A DNA stretch of 64,000 nt from Saururus chinensis. Its lineage: Eukaryota > Streptophyta > Magnoliopsida > Piperales > Saururaceae. Position 1 is the stretch's first letter. Every line of letters starts with the position of its first letter. Positions 1 through 11,100 of this stretch are shown in pieces. The notes below the pieces were generated by a model, which was given only the letters and a program-made list of their open reading frames with translations, made no database searches and was not told the origin of the DNA. Both the position numbers and the translations under genes were made by a program. Where the stretch lies: contig CP141140.1 in NCBI GenBank assembly GCA_035235625.1, forward strand, positions 60,752,581 to 60,816,580. Reading direction: 5' to 3'.

Positions 1-1400
1 TGTTATAATATATAAGGATATGTTCTTGTAATTGGTTGAATTTTGATGATCAAAACTATGTACAATTGTGTATGTTTAAGTCCTTAGAAACTGATTAGAT
101 TATTGATGTGATAAAAGTCAAGTGAATTGATTGACTTGAACAAAAAAAAAGCTGACGAGTTTTGAAAGTTCAAGATTGAAGACTGAACAAAGTGTTTTGA
201 TTAAAGGTAAATTTTATACACTTAAAAATGCATATAACACTTAGATTTTGATTAAAAAACCTTAGAAATTATTTTAAATATTTTTGACAAAAAATAGAAA
301 AAAAATTCACAAATGTGTTAATAAGTGATTGATCGGTTTAGAACATGCTTAATAGAAAGGACTGATCGGCTATGAATGTTCTTGAGATTTTTTAATAGAA
401 AGCAAAACTATGAAACAATTGTTTGATAGATCGATCAGTTTATGTATTCAACCATCACATTAACTTGAACGATCGATTGCAAATTTAAAGGATCAATTAG
501 TTTGAGAGATGAGGATTACAGTACCTTAATCAATAGATCATTTGAATCAAATGATAGATCAATTGAGTATCTAAGTTCAAACAGAACAGAGAATGATCAA
601 TTGCCCTATGGAACAATCGATAAATTTGTGAAATAGTTACCTAGTTTGAACAATCCAGAATGAATCCCTTTTCAACTAGAAGACTATAACCCTAGCCGCC
701 TTGGGAGACTTTATACAGATAGCTTTGGACAAAATAACATAAGGAAAATAAATTTTTTAGAGAGAAAAATTGAGTGTTTCGAGAGAATAGTTTTTCCCTA
801 AATCACCTATGATTTGAGAGAAAATTAAGTGAGGTAAAAAACTTTGATTCATAGTTACTTTATGAATTAAGGTTTGATTGATTCACACACATCACAATAC
901 AACAAAGGTGCTAAAGAATTTCTTCACAATGGTAGTTGAAGGATATCTACATCAACATAAAAGAACGAGTTTTGATTGAAGTGCTTTGGAGGAGACAAAG
1001 AACAAGCACAAAGTGAGAAAACTTGAAGGATAAAGGTGGAGACTTGAATGTCAACATAAAGAAAAGGGTTTCTTGTGTCAGGTAGAAATTGGTAGCTTGG
1101 GTCTTGTAAGTTCTAATCTTTATTGCATAGATTTAGCTGGAGAGCAGATGCCGTGATTCTTTCCCATAGGAAGTTTCCACATAAAATCCTTGTATAATGG
1201 TGATTGCATGCTTGTTTGATTGGTAGTAATGTAATTTTATTACTTCACAATTTCGCATAATGGAGGTCATATCTTGTAATAGTTGATTAAGAAATTAAAT
1301 ATTTAGACTAGAGGCAATGCAGTGATCTACTAGGTTTAGATGAACGTTAAACTCTCATAAAGCTCAACAATACTTGGCTCGTTGACACCCTTATATAAAA
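1..1400 (+). repeat. LTR-like repeat remnant with GATC-motif cluster
   Basis: No coding potential is seen. The first bases begin TGTTATAATA, which could be an LTR start, but the right end and a target duplication were not found. Between about 325 and 620 there are many copies of GATCGATC-like words (for example near 331, 430, 472 and 555). About 100 bp further on is a TATA-like CTTTATACAG (about 706). That order fits an LTR promoter (U3). The region about 34.15-34.29 kb has a similar cluster. Superfamily is uncertain; a Copia-type LTR is possible. Confidence 0.35.
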
Positions 1401-3534
1401 TAGCTTAAATATTTAATTTTTTCAAATAAGAAACTTATTTCAAGACAGAGGGAGTATTTGCTGGCAAATTATTTTTTGTTATAAAAAAGAAAGAGTTAAA
1501 AAGACTCAAAGTACAAAATTTTGGAGCTTGATTAGCTCAAGCTCCTCAAGCTTATTTAGTTGGTGTATCATATCTAAGAGATGTCGATGGAGTGATATGC
1601 CCTCCTCATATGACATGCACCATTGTGCATCAGAATTAGCATCCGATCATCTTAGCCGAGCCGATAGCTCCTCCTCATCAGCATCTGGCATATGAACATC
1701 CTCATGTGCATCCTCTCCTCTACCCCTAGTGTGAGAATGCATCTGGTGGATGACGGCCTCATCAATTGTACCCATACTAGTCAGTGTCGGCTCCGTTTGT
1801 ATAATACGAACATGTTGGGCGTAAAAAATCCTTTAAAGGATGTATTGTAATGCCAATATCTTATGTGTATGCCCATGTAAGAATGCCATAAGCTATCCAA
1901 AGATGGTCAAGGGTAAATTTATGTCCACAACAGGCTTGAAAATCATGTAAAAATCTAGGCCATGATGAGGAAAGTGGAGTTGACGGTGGAGGTAGTGGAG
2001 CCAGTGGTAGAGTCAAAGCCAAAGCTACTGGAAATAAAAAGTAGTGGGTTAGTGAAGTTAAAATGAAGGAAACGATAAATGGGTAATTTAAATAATTCTA
2101 GTTGCATGTGTGGAGGTTTATATGCGCATAGGATCATTTTGTGAACTATGTGAAAATAAGATACATTTTGTGTAATACACTATATCCTAAGGCTATTTTG
2201 GTAAATTCCTCTAGAAAAACAAATTGATATGGGTATTTTAAGAGTACTTATTTTCCTATGATCAATACAATTCTTGTCGGAGTGGTTTTCTCTAATTAAG
2301 GACTTTTTGTAAGCCTATAAAAGCTTTAACTTACATCAATGAAAAAAAGCTTACGATATCAGTAAAATTTTCGGTGTTCAGTATTGAAAGTGATCCTTTG
2401 GTTAGTGTTGATTCTAACAAACTCTCCTCCTCCATCCAGTGCTGATTCTGGTAGAACCCCTTGGTGCTGATTCCAAGGGTTTCTATGGTAGTGATTCCAT
2501 ATGGTTATCTTTTTCCCTATCCCGTTTTGCTAGAGATTAGAGATATATGCCTTTAAGGAATTACAAAGAAATGGAGGAGGTTTAAGGAACTAATAGCAAG
2601 AGAAATGGTCCAGTGCAAAGTTGGCAAGGATATTAGCTACTTGATTTTGTTCACGAAAGATGTATGGTACTTGTCAGATGTCATGCAAAGGTTGGCTTTG
2701 ATTTCATCATGGAATTTGCCAAAGACAATTTTCATTTTTGGAGTTGATAAAGGAGATAAAGAGTTTTAGAGTCTCCCTTGATCTTTCATGTCTCACAATT
2801 ACGAATTGGGATGCCACTTAGACCGGCCCTATGCACAAGATTTGACTTAAATAGAAATCAGATAGGGTTTGGATTTTGAAGTCTTAAACATGATTAAGTT
2901 AGGTCAAGTTTGGTTTGGGTTCTACTAATCTGCCGCAAACTTGAGTAACATGAGTTCGTTCTATTAGAATATGTTCATTTTTTCTTTTATCGTAAAATCA
3001 TTCTTTGACAGATGAGGACACTCCCCATTTGGTTTTTTTGAATAAATTAAAATTAATTTATTTTAAAAATTAAATAAAACAATTAATATAAGACAATGTG
3101 AGTATTTGCAAATTGGTTACTGATTATTTCCTTGTTCATAGTCATATTTCCTCTAATTATTTTCAAAGTAATTAAGGGATAAAAATATAAAACATAATAA
3201 TTAAAAAAATAAATTAACTAGTTTTAAAATTATACAATTAGTATGAGAGAAAAATATTATTAACCTTCTTAAAAAAATATACTCTCTATTTTATATAAAT
3301 AGTTTTATTTTAAAAATTTTAACTAAAATTATTAATATAAGATAAAAATACTTCTATATTAATAGTTACATTTAAAAAATAGTAACTTTTATTAAATAGT
3401 AAAATTTAATTCTTTGAGAAAGGAAAATAAGTTCATATTATTATTTTTTAACTATGCAATCACTTAAATTGAATAGAGAGAACAGCTTTTTTGTTAAATA
3501 AAATTATTAATTTAAGAAAGAAAAAATAATATTT
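1401..3534. other. AT-rich intergenic DNA
   Basis: No gene is recognised. The stretch 1425-1460 ends in a Stowaway-like terminus (AGACAGAGGGAGTA) without an obvious partner. At 2400-2505 the word GTGCTGATTC or a variant recurs four to five times, as in some LTR ends. Between about 3266 and 3490 a diverged MITE-like unit is framed by CTCTCTATTTTATAT and AATAGAGAG. The rest is unstructured AT-rich sequence. Confidence 0.4.
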
Positions 3535-3801
3535 TTATATTAAAATTTTATAAAAAAATATGTTAGAATTTAGAAAGAACTTAAGCCTAATGAGCAAGCA
3601 TCGCGGCCCGTGGATTAGGATGATGATGATTGTTGTTGGCAATCCTCGTCTTCCGTCCATCCCAAATCCTTGTGTGTCGTGGAGCCCATCAAAGCTTCTC
3701 TCCTCCTCACCACCGAACAGGAAAGACATCCCAACCAAACCTTTCAGCCTGAAACTACTATATGGACAGTAAACAGAATCCAGTTTTCAGGGTTCGGACT
3801 C

Positions 3802-4539
3802 ATGGCTTCCTCGCTCATTCATCTTCCCATCTTCCCGGGCTCTTCTTCTCTTGACACTTCAAAATCTACCTTTCTGGGCGTCAAGACGCCCCCGGTACCT
3901 AATTTCAGCACCAGGCATGGAGGACCCATCTCCCGCCCTCGACAAGTGTGCGCTAGATTTGACGTTTGGAAGCTCATGGGAGGCAGAGGCCTCTGCAACG
4001 GAGAAAAGGGCCTCGCCCAAGAGCTCCAAAGAGGTACTGTATTGGACTCGGGAGCAGGCCGTGGAGCATCAGAGAAGACATCATCAACGCCTTCTTCTCC
4101 GCCGCCGTTGACACCTTCCTCTATTGGGTCCGATAACGCTTTTGAGAAGGAGCTTCTCGGCATGACGGGGGGCTTCCCCGGCGGCGAGAAAGGACTGCAG
4201 AAATTTCTCGAGGAAAATCCCCCGCCGGCGCCGGCGTCGGCGTCGACGCCTGGAGCCCTTGCTGGGGGCTCAAAGCCGAATGCGCCGACGTTGCCGCTGC
4301 TGATGCCGGGGATGATCGTCATAGTGAAGAACCCGGAGAACCCGTACTACATGTACTGCGGGATTGTGCAGAGAATCACCGATGGCAAGGCGGGTGTTCT
4401 TTTTGAGGGCGGCAATTGGGATAAACTGCTTACCTTCCCACTCAGCGACCTGGAGCGCAGGGACAAGGGCCCCCCCATGGTGAACCCGAAGTCTGCTGTG
4501 CTCGAACCTCTCTTGCAGAAAGATGTGGCCAGCAATTAG
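3802..4539 (+). CDS. ndhS: NAD(P)H-quinone oxidoreductase subunit S, chloroplastic (NdhS/CRR31)
   Basis: Nuclear-encoded subunit of the chloroplast NDH complex. In this family the protein forms the ferredoxin-binding part on the stromal side and supports cyclic electron flow around photosystem I. The intact single exon gives 245 residues, close to the roughly 250 of known NdhS. The first 50-55 residues are rich in Ser, Pro and basic residues and look like a transit peptide ending near VCA-RFD. Two short related motifs follow, GGRGLCNGEKGL and GGFPGGEKGL, then a Pro/Ala linker. The C-terminal SH3-like domain is at about residues 168-238, with the conserved MPGMIVIVKN, YYMYCGIVQRITDGKAGVLF and FEGGNWDKLLTF segments. 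I chose ATG 3802 because MASS starts a good transit peptide. An upstream in-frame start at 3670 would add 44 residues of untypical sequence. The coding region is much more GC-rich than its flanks. Confidence 0.95.
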   Translation: MASSLIHLPIFPGSSSLDTSKSTFLGVKTPPVPNFSTRHGGPISRPRQVCARFDVWKLMGGRGLCNGEKGLAQELQRGTVLDSGAGRGASEKTSSTPSSPPPLTPSSIGSDNAFEKELLGMTGGFPGGEKGLQKFLEENPPPAPASASTPGALAGGSKPNAPTLPLLMPGMIVIVKNPENPYYMYCGIVQRITDGKAGVLFEGGNWDKLLTFPLSDLERRDKGPPMVNPKSAVLEPLLQKDVASN

Positions 4540-6026
4540 GTGCTCGCTCTGCTTCTTGCTTCCTTCTTCCAACTGTGTAATTATGCGTCATTGTGAAATA
4601 GAGCTCACTAGTAGTCCTTAACTCGTCCCTGAATAGCAAGTTCATGGCTTTCAGTGAATTATCAACTGCCTTTTCTTCTTGAATCAATTTGTATTTAAAA
4701 TTTCTTGATATTGTCTATGAAAGGTTGTTACTCTTGAAACTAAAAGAATTACATGAACATAAAGGTTGCACCTCAATAACATTGATATAGTAAAAATTTA
4801 CCTTGTCACCTGAGCCTCTCACCAATTCTGACAGCTGAGGAAGATCAGTCAATATTACATATTCAAAGCTGCTTCTGTGGTATCCTCTTGCTCTGCTACA
4901 TCTCCAAACTAAGGTGGCATTCAGTACATTGATATAGCAGAAGATTTTGAGAACCATTTATAACAGTGTATGATGTGAAGGCCAGTGGCCGAGTAAGGAG
5001 ATCCAACTATGAACCTGCTTTGCCATGACTCATGATTTACTCAACAAACAAGTTCTTTGATGAAAAATCAAAGGAAACATATTTATAATGGTCATAGTTT
5101 ACAAGCAGCGTTTCTTTCTTCCTCAGTTGAAGAGGTGTCACTTCTAAAGGAGGTATTATCCTATATGTTCCATGAGGTCCAGAGCACATCAGGAGCTCTA
5201 GGCCGCCAGGTTTCGAAAGAGCTGTCCCTAAGAGGAAGGAGAGTAAGACTAGCAACTAGCAAGCCAACTGGAAATCAATGCTTGTTAAGGATTTATTATA
5301 ATAAATCACAATCAAACCGAATGAAAATCTGCGCAGCAGTGCAGCACAACAGATAGAAAGATTCCCGGCAATATCAAAATAGGAAGCAATAGACTAATCC
5401 AACTAAATATGGACGCACTGGAGAATGTACTTCTTTTCATATATGGTTCAGGTTTTTCATTAATTTATGCGGTTCTCTATGTACAAAAGTTGCATCTATT
5501 AGTCTCATGGAAGTTGCTAAAACACATGCAAGCTACTGCCAATGACAGCTTACTAGTTTGTGACAAAAAAATTCTGAGGCCATTAGAGGAGATACATTAC
5601 TTCCAAGTGGCAAACGCTACAGTTTTGAAGGGGTTTGTTCTTTCATAAACTGCAAAATTTGCATTCAATTTCGTATTTATTTGAAATTTAGACCTATTCT
5701 GATAAAGTTGCCGGTCTCATATTTTATGTTTCTACAATATTAAGTTGCACTGTCCTCATCAATTTTTAAGAAGCAAATCCATAGCTCTGAAGATGAAATA
5801 CTTAGCCAACAATTCTGTGCCCATTTCTTATGTAAAAAGTGAAGCCATTACATCTTTAATTTTACACTGGAGTTTATTTCTCTATAAATTATAAAGCATA
5901 AAATTGTGCAACCAAGATGTCAAGACTAAAAAGATAAATTACAGGTATATGGATACATGTCCTTTGATTGCTGGCATATGTTTCATGTTAATAGTGAAGT
6001 AAAAAACTTGGAACATGGTCAACAGC
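4540..6026. other. Spacer between ndhS and MLO 3' ends
   Basis: The two genes converge here, so this spacer carries both 3' untranslated regions. Short open frames are present (for example 5057-5356 and 5409-5648), but they have no recognisable domain and their coding bias does not stand out. No repeat structure was seen. Confidence 0.5.
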
Positions 6027-9000
6027 TCATGGCTCTGCTGAACCACTCGCTGCAGCTTGTCCTCCTTCCATTACAGATTCTTTCTGTCCAACCTCCTGCA
6101 TCTGTATAGCAGCTATAGTATCTACTTGTGTTGAACCCTTCTCAGCTTTTGAATTTTTCTGCGCCTTTGTCCCTTTTGCCCAATTAAGTAGGGCCTCTTG
6201 AACACTCTCTTTAAATATGGCTGCCTTGAATGAGCTTCCCATCTGCACCACAGTTAGTGTAACTACATCTTCTGAAATAATGATCAGAAATTTTGAATAT
6301 AATTCAGAACAAACCTGTGTTACTATTGCATAAAGTGGCAGGGTGCTATAGCTGCACAGAAGCTGAACAATCACCCTAAATGCCACAAAAAAGGTTCATG
6401 ATTGCAGATATGCATACATTAAGGATTATTGGATGTTAACTGAATAAGTGTGAAGAACTCTACCCAATTATAAGTCTAGGAATTATAAAATAAACTTGTC
6501 CCATAATGCAGCAGTTAAAGCCATACATCACCTGCATAATGAAAGCCAATTACCAAATCATTTTTCAGGAGGTGCAGAAACGTGCACTGAATTTGAAGTA
6601 GTAAAAAAACAGAAGGATGCTGATAGAATTACTGAAGAAAGGGTGGCTTGGCACTGATTTTACTCTTTCCTAGTCCTTTTCTTCTCACTGAACATGTAGT
6701 AGTTAATGTAAACTAGATGGTTCAATGCGATTATGTAAAGTTACTTACCAAGATCCAGAAGAAAAATGCTATCTCAAAAGCATTTTGAAAGAGGACGAAA
6801 TGAACCAAGTAGAGCACTAGTTGGGGCCGATGGAACCAGAAGTGATCATCTGTTGGCTGAACCACAGGGTCCCCTTCTATTCTTGGATGATTTTTGGCTA
6901 CTTCATGAGCCAATAGCGTAATTACGTGTTCCAGCTTGGCGCCCACAGCAAATAAAAGCTGTTAAAACAGGTCAGGAACATATATTAAGAGAATCAACAA
7001 GCGGACAAATTCACGTTATCTATAGAGCATGCAATTAGAATAAGCTCATATGAAAGTAAGTGAAACATTCATGACAACCCTTTTAAAAATAAAAAATCCA
7101 TGACAATATATGTAGATGTAAATCCTTGTCCTGCCAAGTAATTCTTCCGATAGAAGGTGACGGTTCCTCGGTTATCTTACTTAGGTGCAAATACCAAATT
7201 ATTGTGCATGCAAAGTACCAATCAATATGTTTGTATCATCATTTATCTCACCGATAAAGGCTAACAACATCTTGTGATTATATTTAATGCAATGACCATG
7301 CCCATCTTCACAAACATATAAAAATAATTTGAATACAATAAGTTGGTTAGTACGGATTGTTGGACTGGAGACACATCAGGGTCCTGCCTCAGTGAAGAGG
7401 ATATTTTGCGCCAAAAACGTGAAAGGAAAACATGCAAGTATTGCATTTATCCCACTCAACTAAAATCATTGTTCTCTTTTAAACATTAGTATGGACTACG
7501 GAGGGGAAGCATAGGCAGAACCAAATATAAGCTTACTCACCAGTAATGGAATGAAAGCTAACCAGAAATATGTGTGCCAACCTAGAAAGGGAAAAGGAAA
7601 AATTATTCCAAAAAAAAAAGCTCCATTGAATCAGTAAGTATGAAGAGTCCCGCTAATATTGTGCCTGACATACACCCATGCGTGCATGCTGAACCCTTTT
7701 GGGCCGCACAATTTTGATGGTGTGCCAGTGTAACTCAGAAGGCATTTTAATCTGCCTGCTGCCCCTTGACACATGCCTGCCATTAAATCTTCATCCGACA
7801 GCGGGTGATGCACTAGACGTATATAATACACCAATGGACGTACAACCCGATGCATCTTAACTTTTTTTAAATACAAAACACTGAAATAGCCACCCAATAG
7901 CCTGATAATAAGCTTACCGTCAACATTTAGCAACAAGAAAATGACGACAAATATCCACAGGTACCATCTGCAAATGGGAAAAGAAAGAAAATCTAAATTG
8001 AAAGAAGCATAGAAGAGAGAACGTGATAATAATGGGAAAAACAAAGATGAGAACCATCGCTTGGGAAGATGGGAATCTCATACCTTATGCCAACAACTTT
8101 CTTAAAATCATCTTCTAATGTTCGTATCATGTACTCGTGAAAGTTGAAGTTTGGGTTTCCCTTGCAGTGCGTCTATGAGAATAGAAAGACAAAGGGCATT
8201 CAAATAATACCACAATAAACCATGAAGTAAAGATGAATGCTTTACTGAACTAAAAATCTTACCATTATGAAACCCAATCTTAGTGTAATATAGTCTGATT
8301 TGGTAACAGATGGGTGGAACTGTTTGATGAAAGAATGCTGAAGAGAAGCATCATCAGGGCATGAAATTGTGTTTTTCCTTCTCCCAATCAAATGAAAAAG
8401 CAGCCTCTAAGCTCATAATTACATTAGTGTTCTCCTTAGTTCATGGTCAACATTCTATGCATTACGAGTAGAAACTAAAATGATGCTTTTGTGCACTTCC
8501 ATACCAAGCAGAAACACTAGTAGCTTTGATAGTAAAGGGTGAAATAGCTTACCAACCAATCAAGTAAGACGGATTCCTTTCCCAAGCAAAGAATATGTTT
8601 TCTAACGAAAGAATGTTGACGTACATGGATCGCCTTCTTCTGAATAACTGCACAAATGGAGTTACATGTAACAAGCATAGAGAGATGTTGCTGAACAGTC
8701 TGGGGACTAGTATTTACTAGACTCCTGTCTAACAATTTTTTTGCTGTAAAATTTGTGATCGTATGACCTAATTAGCCACATTAATTTATTTCCTGGTTGT
8801 TTCTTTTCTTTTCTTTTTTTCTTGTGGCACCATAGTATACTACGGTAAGTCAACAAGTTTATAAAGGGACGAGAAATTAGAGTTAAATGGGTCTAACCCT
8901 TTAAGAAAGGATTAATCATCATTAGAGGTCTAGATCCCTCTCTGTATATTTCCCCTGTCCCATGTTAATTATTTGGATTTATAAAAAAATTGACCCATAT

Positions 9001-10868
9001 TAATTGTCTTATTTAATTTTTTTGTAATAATTAGTGAGTGGAGTAAAAAGAGTTAGTCAATAGAGTAAAAGGTTAATAAATTGGCTTCCTTTAGTATCAC
9101 ATTTTTTTCAAATTTAGACAATTAATATGAGACAGACTTTACTACTCCCCCACATGTCAAAGCTCTTTTAGGCTCGCACAGGAATATGAACATAGAGATA
9201 CATAATCAGGATTTTTGTTACCTAGGGAGTTGAACAATAGGCCTTCTTTGGTTCTTCTCTTTGACACCATGTTACATAACCACTTTTGCTAAAGCTCAAG
9301 TTGTTAGGAAATGAAATGAAACTTGGGGCTCCTAAAAGAATGAGCTTAAGCACCTTGAGCTCATTTTTCGTTTTGGGAATCAGACACTCTTCGTCGCGTA
9401 CGTAGTGGAAGAATCAACACACCTATGCTCCCCACTTGTGCAGGCACCCCTAGACAAGTCAAGTCTCCTAAAATCTTAAAGTTTTTAGTTAGGGATTACT
9501 TACAACAGAGCCCTATCTAGTTAATTAAACAAGAGGTTGAGAGAGGGCCAAGCTGTAGCTGATAGTTGAAGAGAATTAGACATTGTTAACATGGATTGAG
9601 GAAGGTGTTCTAATTTGATCTTCTATTTCACAGGTGAGATCAATATAAAGTAATTGACAGAATTATAAATCTATTATAGAGCATCATGTTACCTTCTTTT
9701 AGCTTTTGAATGCTAGAACAATACTCTCTCCGTTCCATATTAATTGTCTAAATTAGAAAACTAAAATAAACTAATTTTAGTTCTAGTTAGTTCATTTTGG
9801 TTTTCTAATCCAGAAAATTGATGAGGGATGGAGGGAGTGTAATATTTAATGAAGACAAATACCTTCGTCTGTATCGTATTTGCCTTTCCGGATAGAATCC
9901 TCCCAATGTTTCCATTCTCTGATCTGAACGCATGCAAATTGGTATAAAAATCTACAAGCATCAATTCGCAGTAAAGAAATCGATTTATCTGATCACCAAG
10001 CTTACTTTCACCCCTCCCAGAATCATCGTCAACGCGGTTGTAATAACATGGACAGTACCCAGGACAAATATGAAAATATGAAGAGTGTGGAGAGCTTCAA
10101 TAGATAGCAGAGGAACCTTTCCCTGAGTTACCAACGCACACAGTTCATTTCTAAAGGTCAGCAAAAGTTTTTCTAGTCTCTGCACTGACATATCAGGCAA
10201 ACTGGTGTCATTAAAAAATCAGCCTTGTAGTACCTTTCCACACTGACTTTTACTGGATGCCTCTGCAAGTAAGTTTCTGCGGCGTCCAACGATGCCAGAG
10301 AGGAAGAAAGTCTGGAAATGCGCCTTTCTTTTCTCTGCCGTCAGGTTTTCCATGTTGCAGGGGAGGAAGTTGTGGGTTAGACGCTCCGGGATGCAAATAC
10401 GCTCAATGGCATTTTGGAAGACGCTTAGGAGCAGGGAGATGAACCCCAGAAGCATCAACTCTGCACTCAGATTCTGCAGAGTGTTAGTAAAGGACTAGCA
10501 GAGAGAGAAAGAGAGAGAGAGAGAGGCACTAACCTTCCTTCAGTTTCTGTAATGCCTCAAACAGAGACTTTTGGTTGTTTTTCTTCAGATACTAAAAAAA
10601 ACATAAAAACACAGATCATTTTTTTTTAAAAAAAGGAAGCAGAAGGTGAAGGATCAAGGTGACCCATGTCAGGAATCCATGAACCCCAAAGGCAGAAGCA
10701 AAGAAAGAAGTTAAGGAATCTAAAGAAGGAAACGAAGCTAACGTGGCCAAAGAAGTGAAGGGCTCGTTCAAGGGCGAGAGAGAGGAGGACCATAACAGAG
10801 CAAACAGCAGCAACTACCCATGTGGGCGTGTACTCCAGGGGGCTCCCCTCCCCACCTCCACCTGCCAT
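6027..10868 (-). CDS. MLO: MLO-like seven-transmembrane protein, clade II (MLO1-like), 14 exons
   Basis: Plant-specific plasma-membrane protein with seven transmembrane helices, a calmodulin-binding tail and reported Ca2+-channel activity in the family. Exons read leftwards: 10868-10743, 10591-10534, 10460-10234, 10122-10006, 9923-9863, 8647-8553, 8337-8263, 8172-8084, 7967-7918, 7581-7541, 6958-6749, 6531-6464, 6375-6315, 6242-6027. All introns are GT-AG, phases agree, and the total is 1494 nt (497 residues). Landmarks: [10 protein letters not shown] at the N-terminus (outside, then TM1), [12 protein letters not shown], the [16 protein letters not shown] helix, [60 protein letters not shown], and [19 protein letters not shown] before the calmodulin site around Trp447. 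The N-terminus and MGSSFK resemble Arabidopsis MLO1. The clade V C-terminal D/E-F-S/T-F motif is absent, so a powdery-mildew susceptibility role is less likely, but clade placement needs a tree. Exon edges are hand-derived. Confidence 0.93.
8938..9150. mobile_element. Diverged Stowaway-like MITE in MLO intron 5
   Basis: The left part CCTGTCCCATGTTAATTAT and the right part GACAATTAATATGAGACAGA form imperfect inverted ends of the Stowaway type, about 200 bp apart. A TA duplication is not certain. It lies wholly in the 1.2-kb intron 5 of the MLO gene and does not touch a splice site. Confidence 0.5.
9724..9839. mobile_element. Stowaway-like MITE in MLO intron 5
   Basis: A 116-bp unit with inverted ends CTCTCTCCGTTCCAT and ATGGAGGGAGTG, flanked on both sides by TA. 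Ends of this kind and a TA target are the mark of Stowaway (Tc1/mariner-derived) MITEs. The interior is itself partly palindromic (AAACTAAAATAAACTAATTTTAGTT region). It lies 24 bp from the 5' splice site of intron 5. Confidence 0.75.
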
Positions 10869-11100
10869 CTCTCACACTTCAACACCCTCCTTCTACAACA
10901 CTTCTCTGTTTACTAGCAGCCGGCTTCTTACATGCAAGTATGCAGTTAGCAGAGGAAGCAGAAGCAAGCAGTGAGAGAAAGCTTCTACATCTATTTTTCT
11001 TTTTTAACAGTGGCAACTATGCCATACATGATTGACAAAAGAGAGGAGGGAAGGGGACTTATATCGGAAGCTAAGTCACAAGGTATACAGGTATATTAAA
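10869..11100 (-). promoter_or_regulatory. Probable MLO 5' leader and promoter region
   Basis: Upstream of the MLO start codon, read on the minus strand. A TATA-like GATATAAG lies near 11058-11066, about 190 bp from the ATG, and the sequence between is purine-rich on the minus strand. It is position and composition that suggest a promoter; no specific regulatory site was recognised. Confidence 0.3.

Noticed and set aside
3670-3801. Longer start for NdhS
   Set aside because: The added 44 residues do not resemble a transit peptide, and the start at 3802 gives the usual family length.
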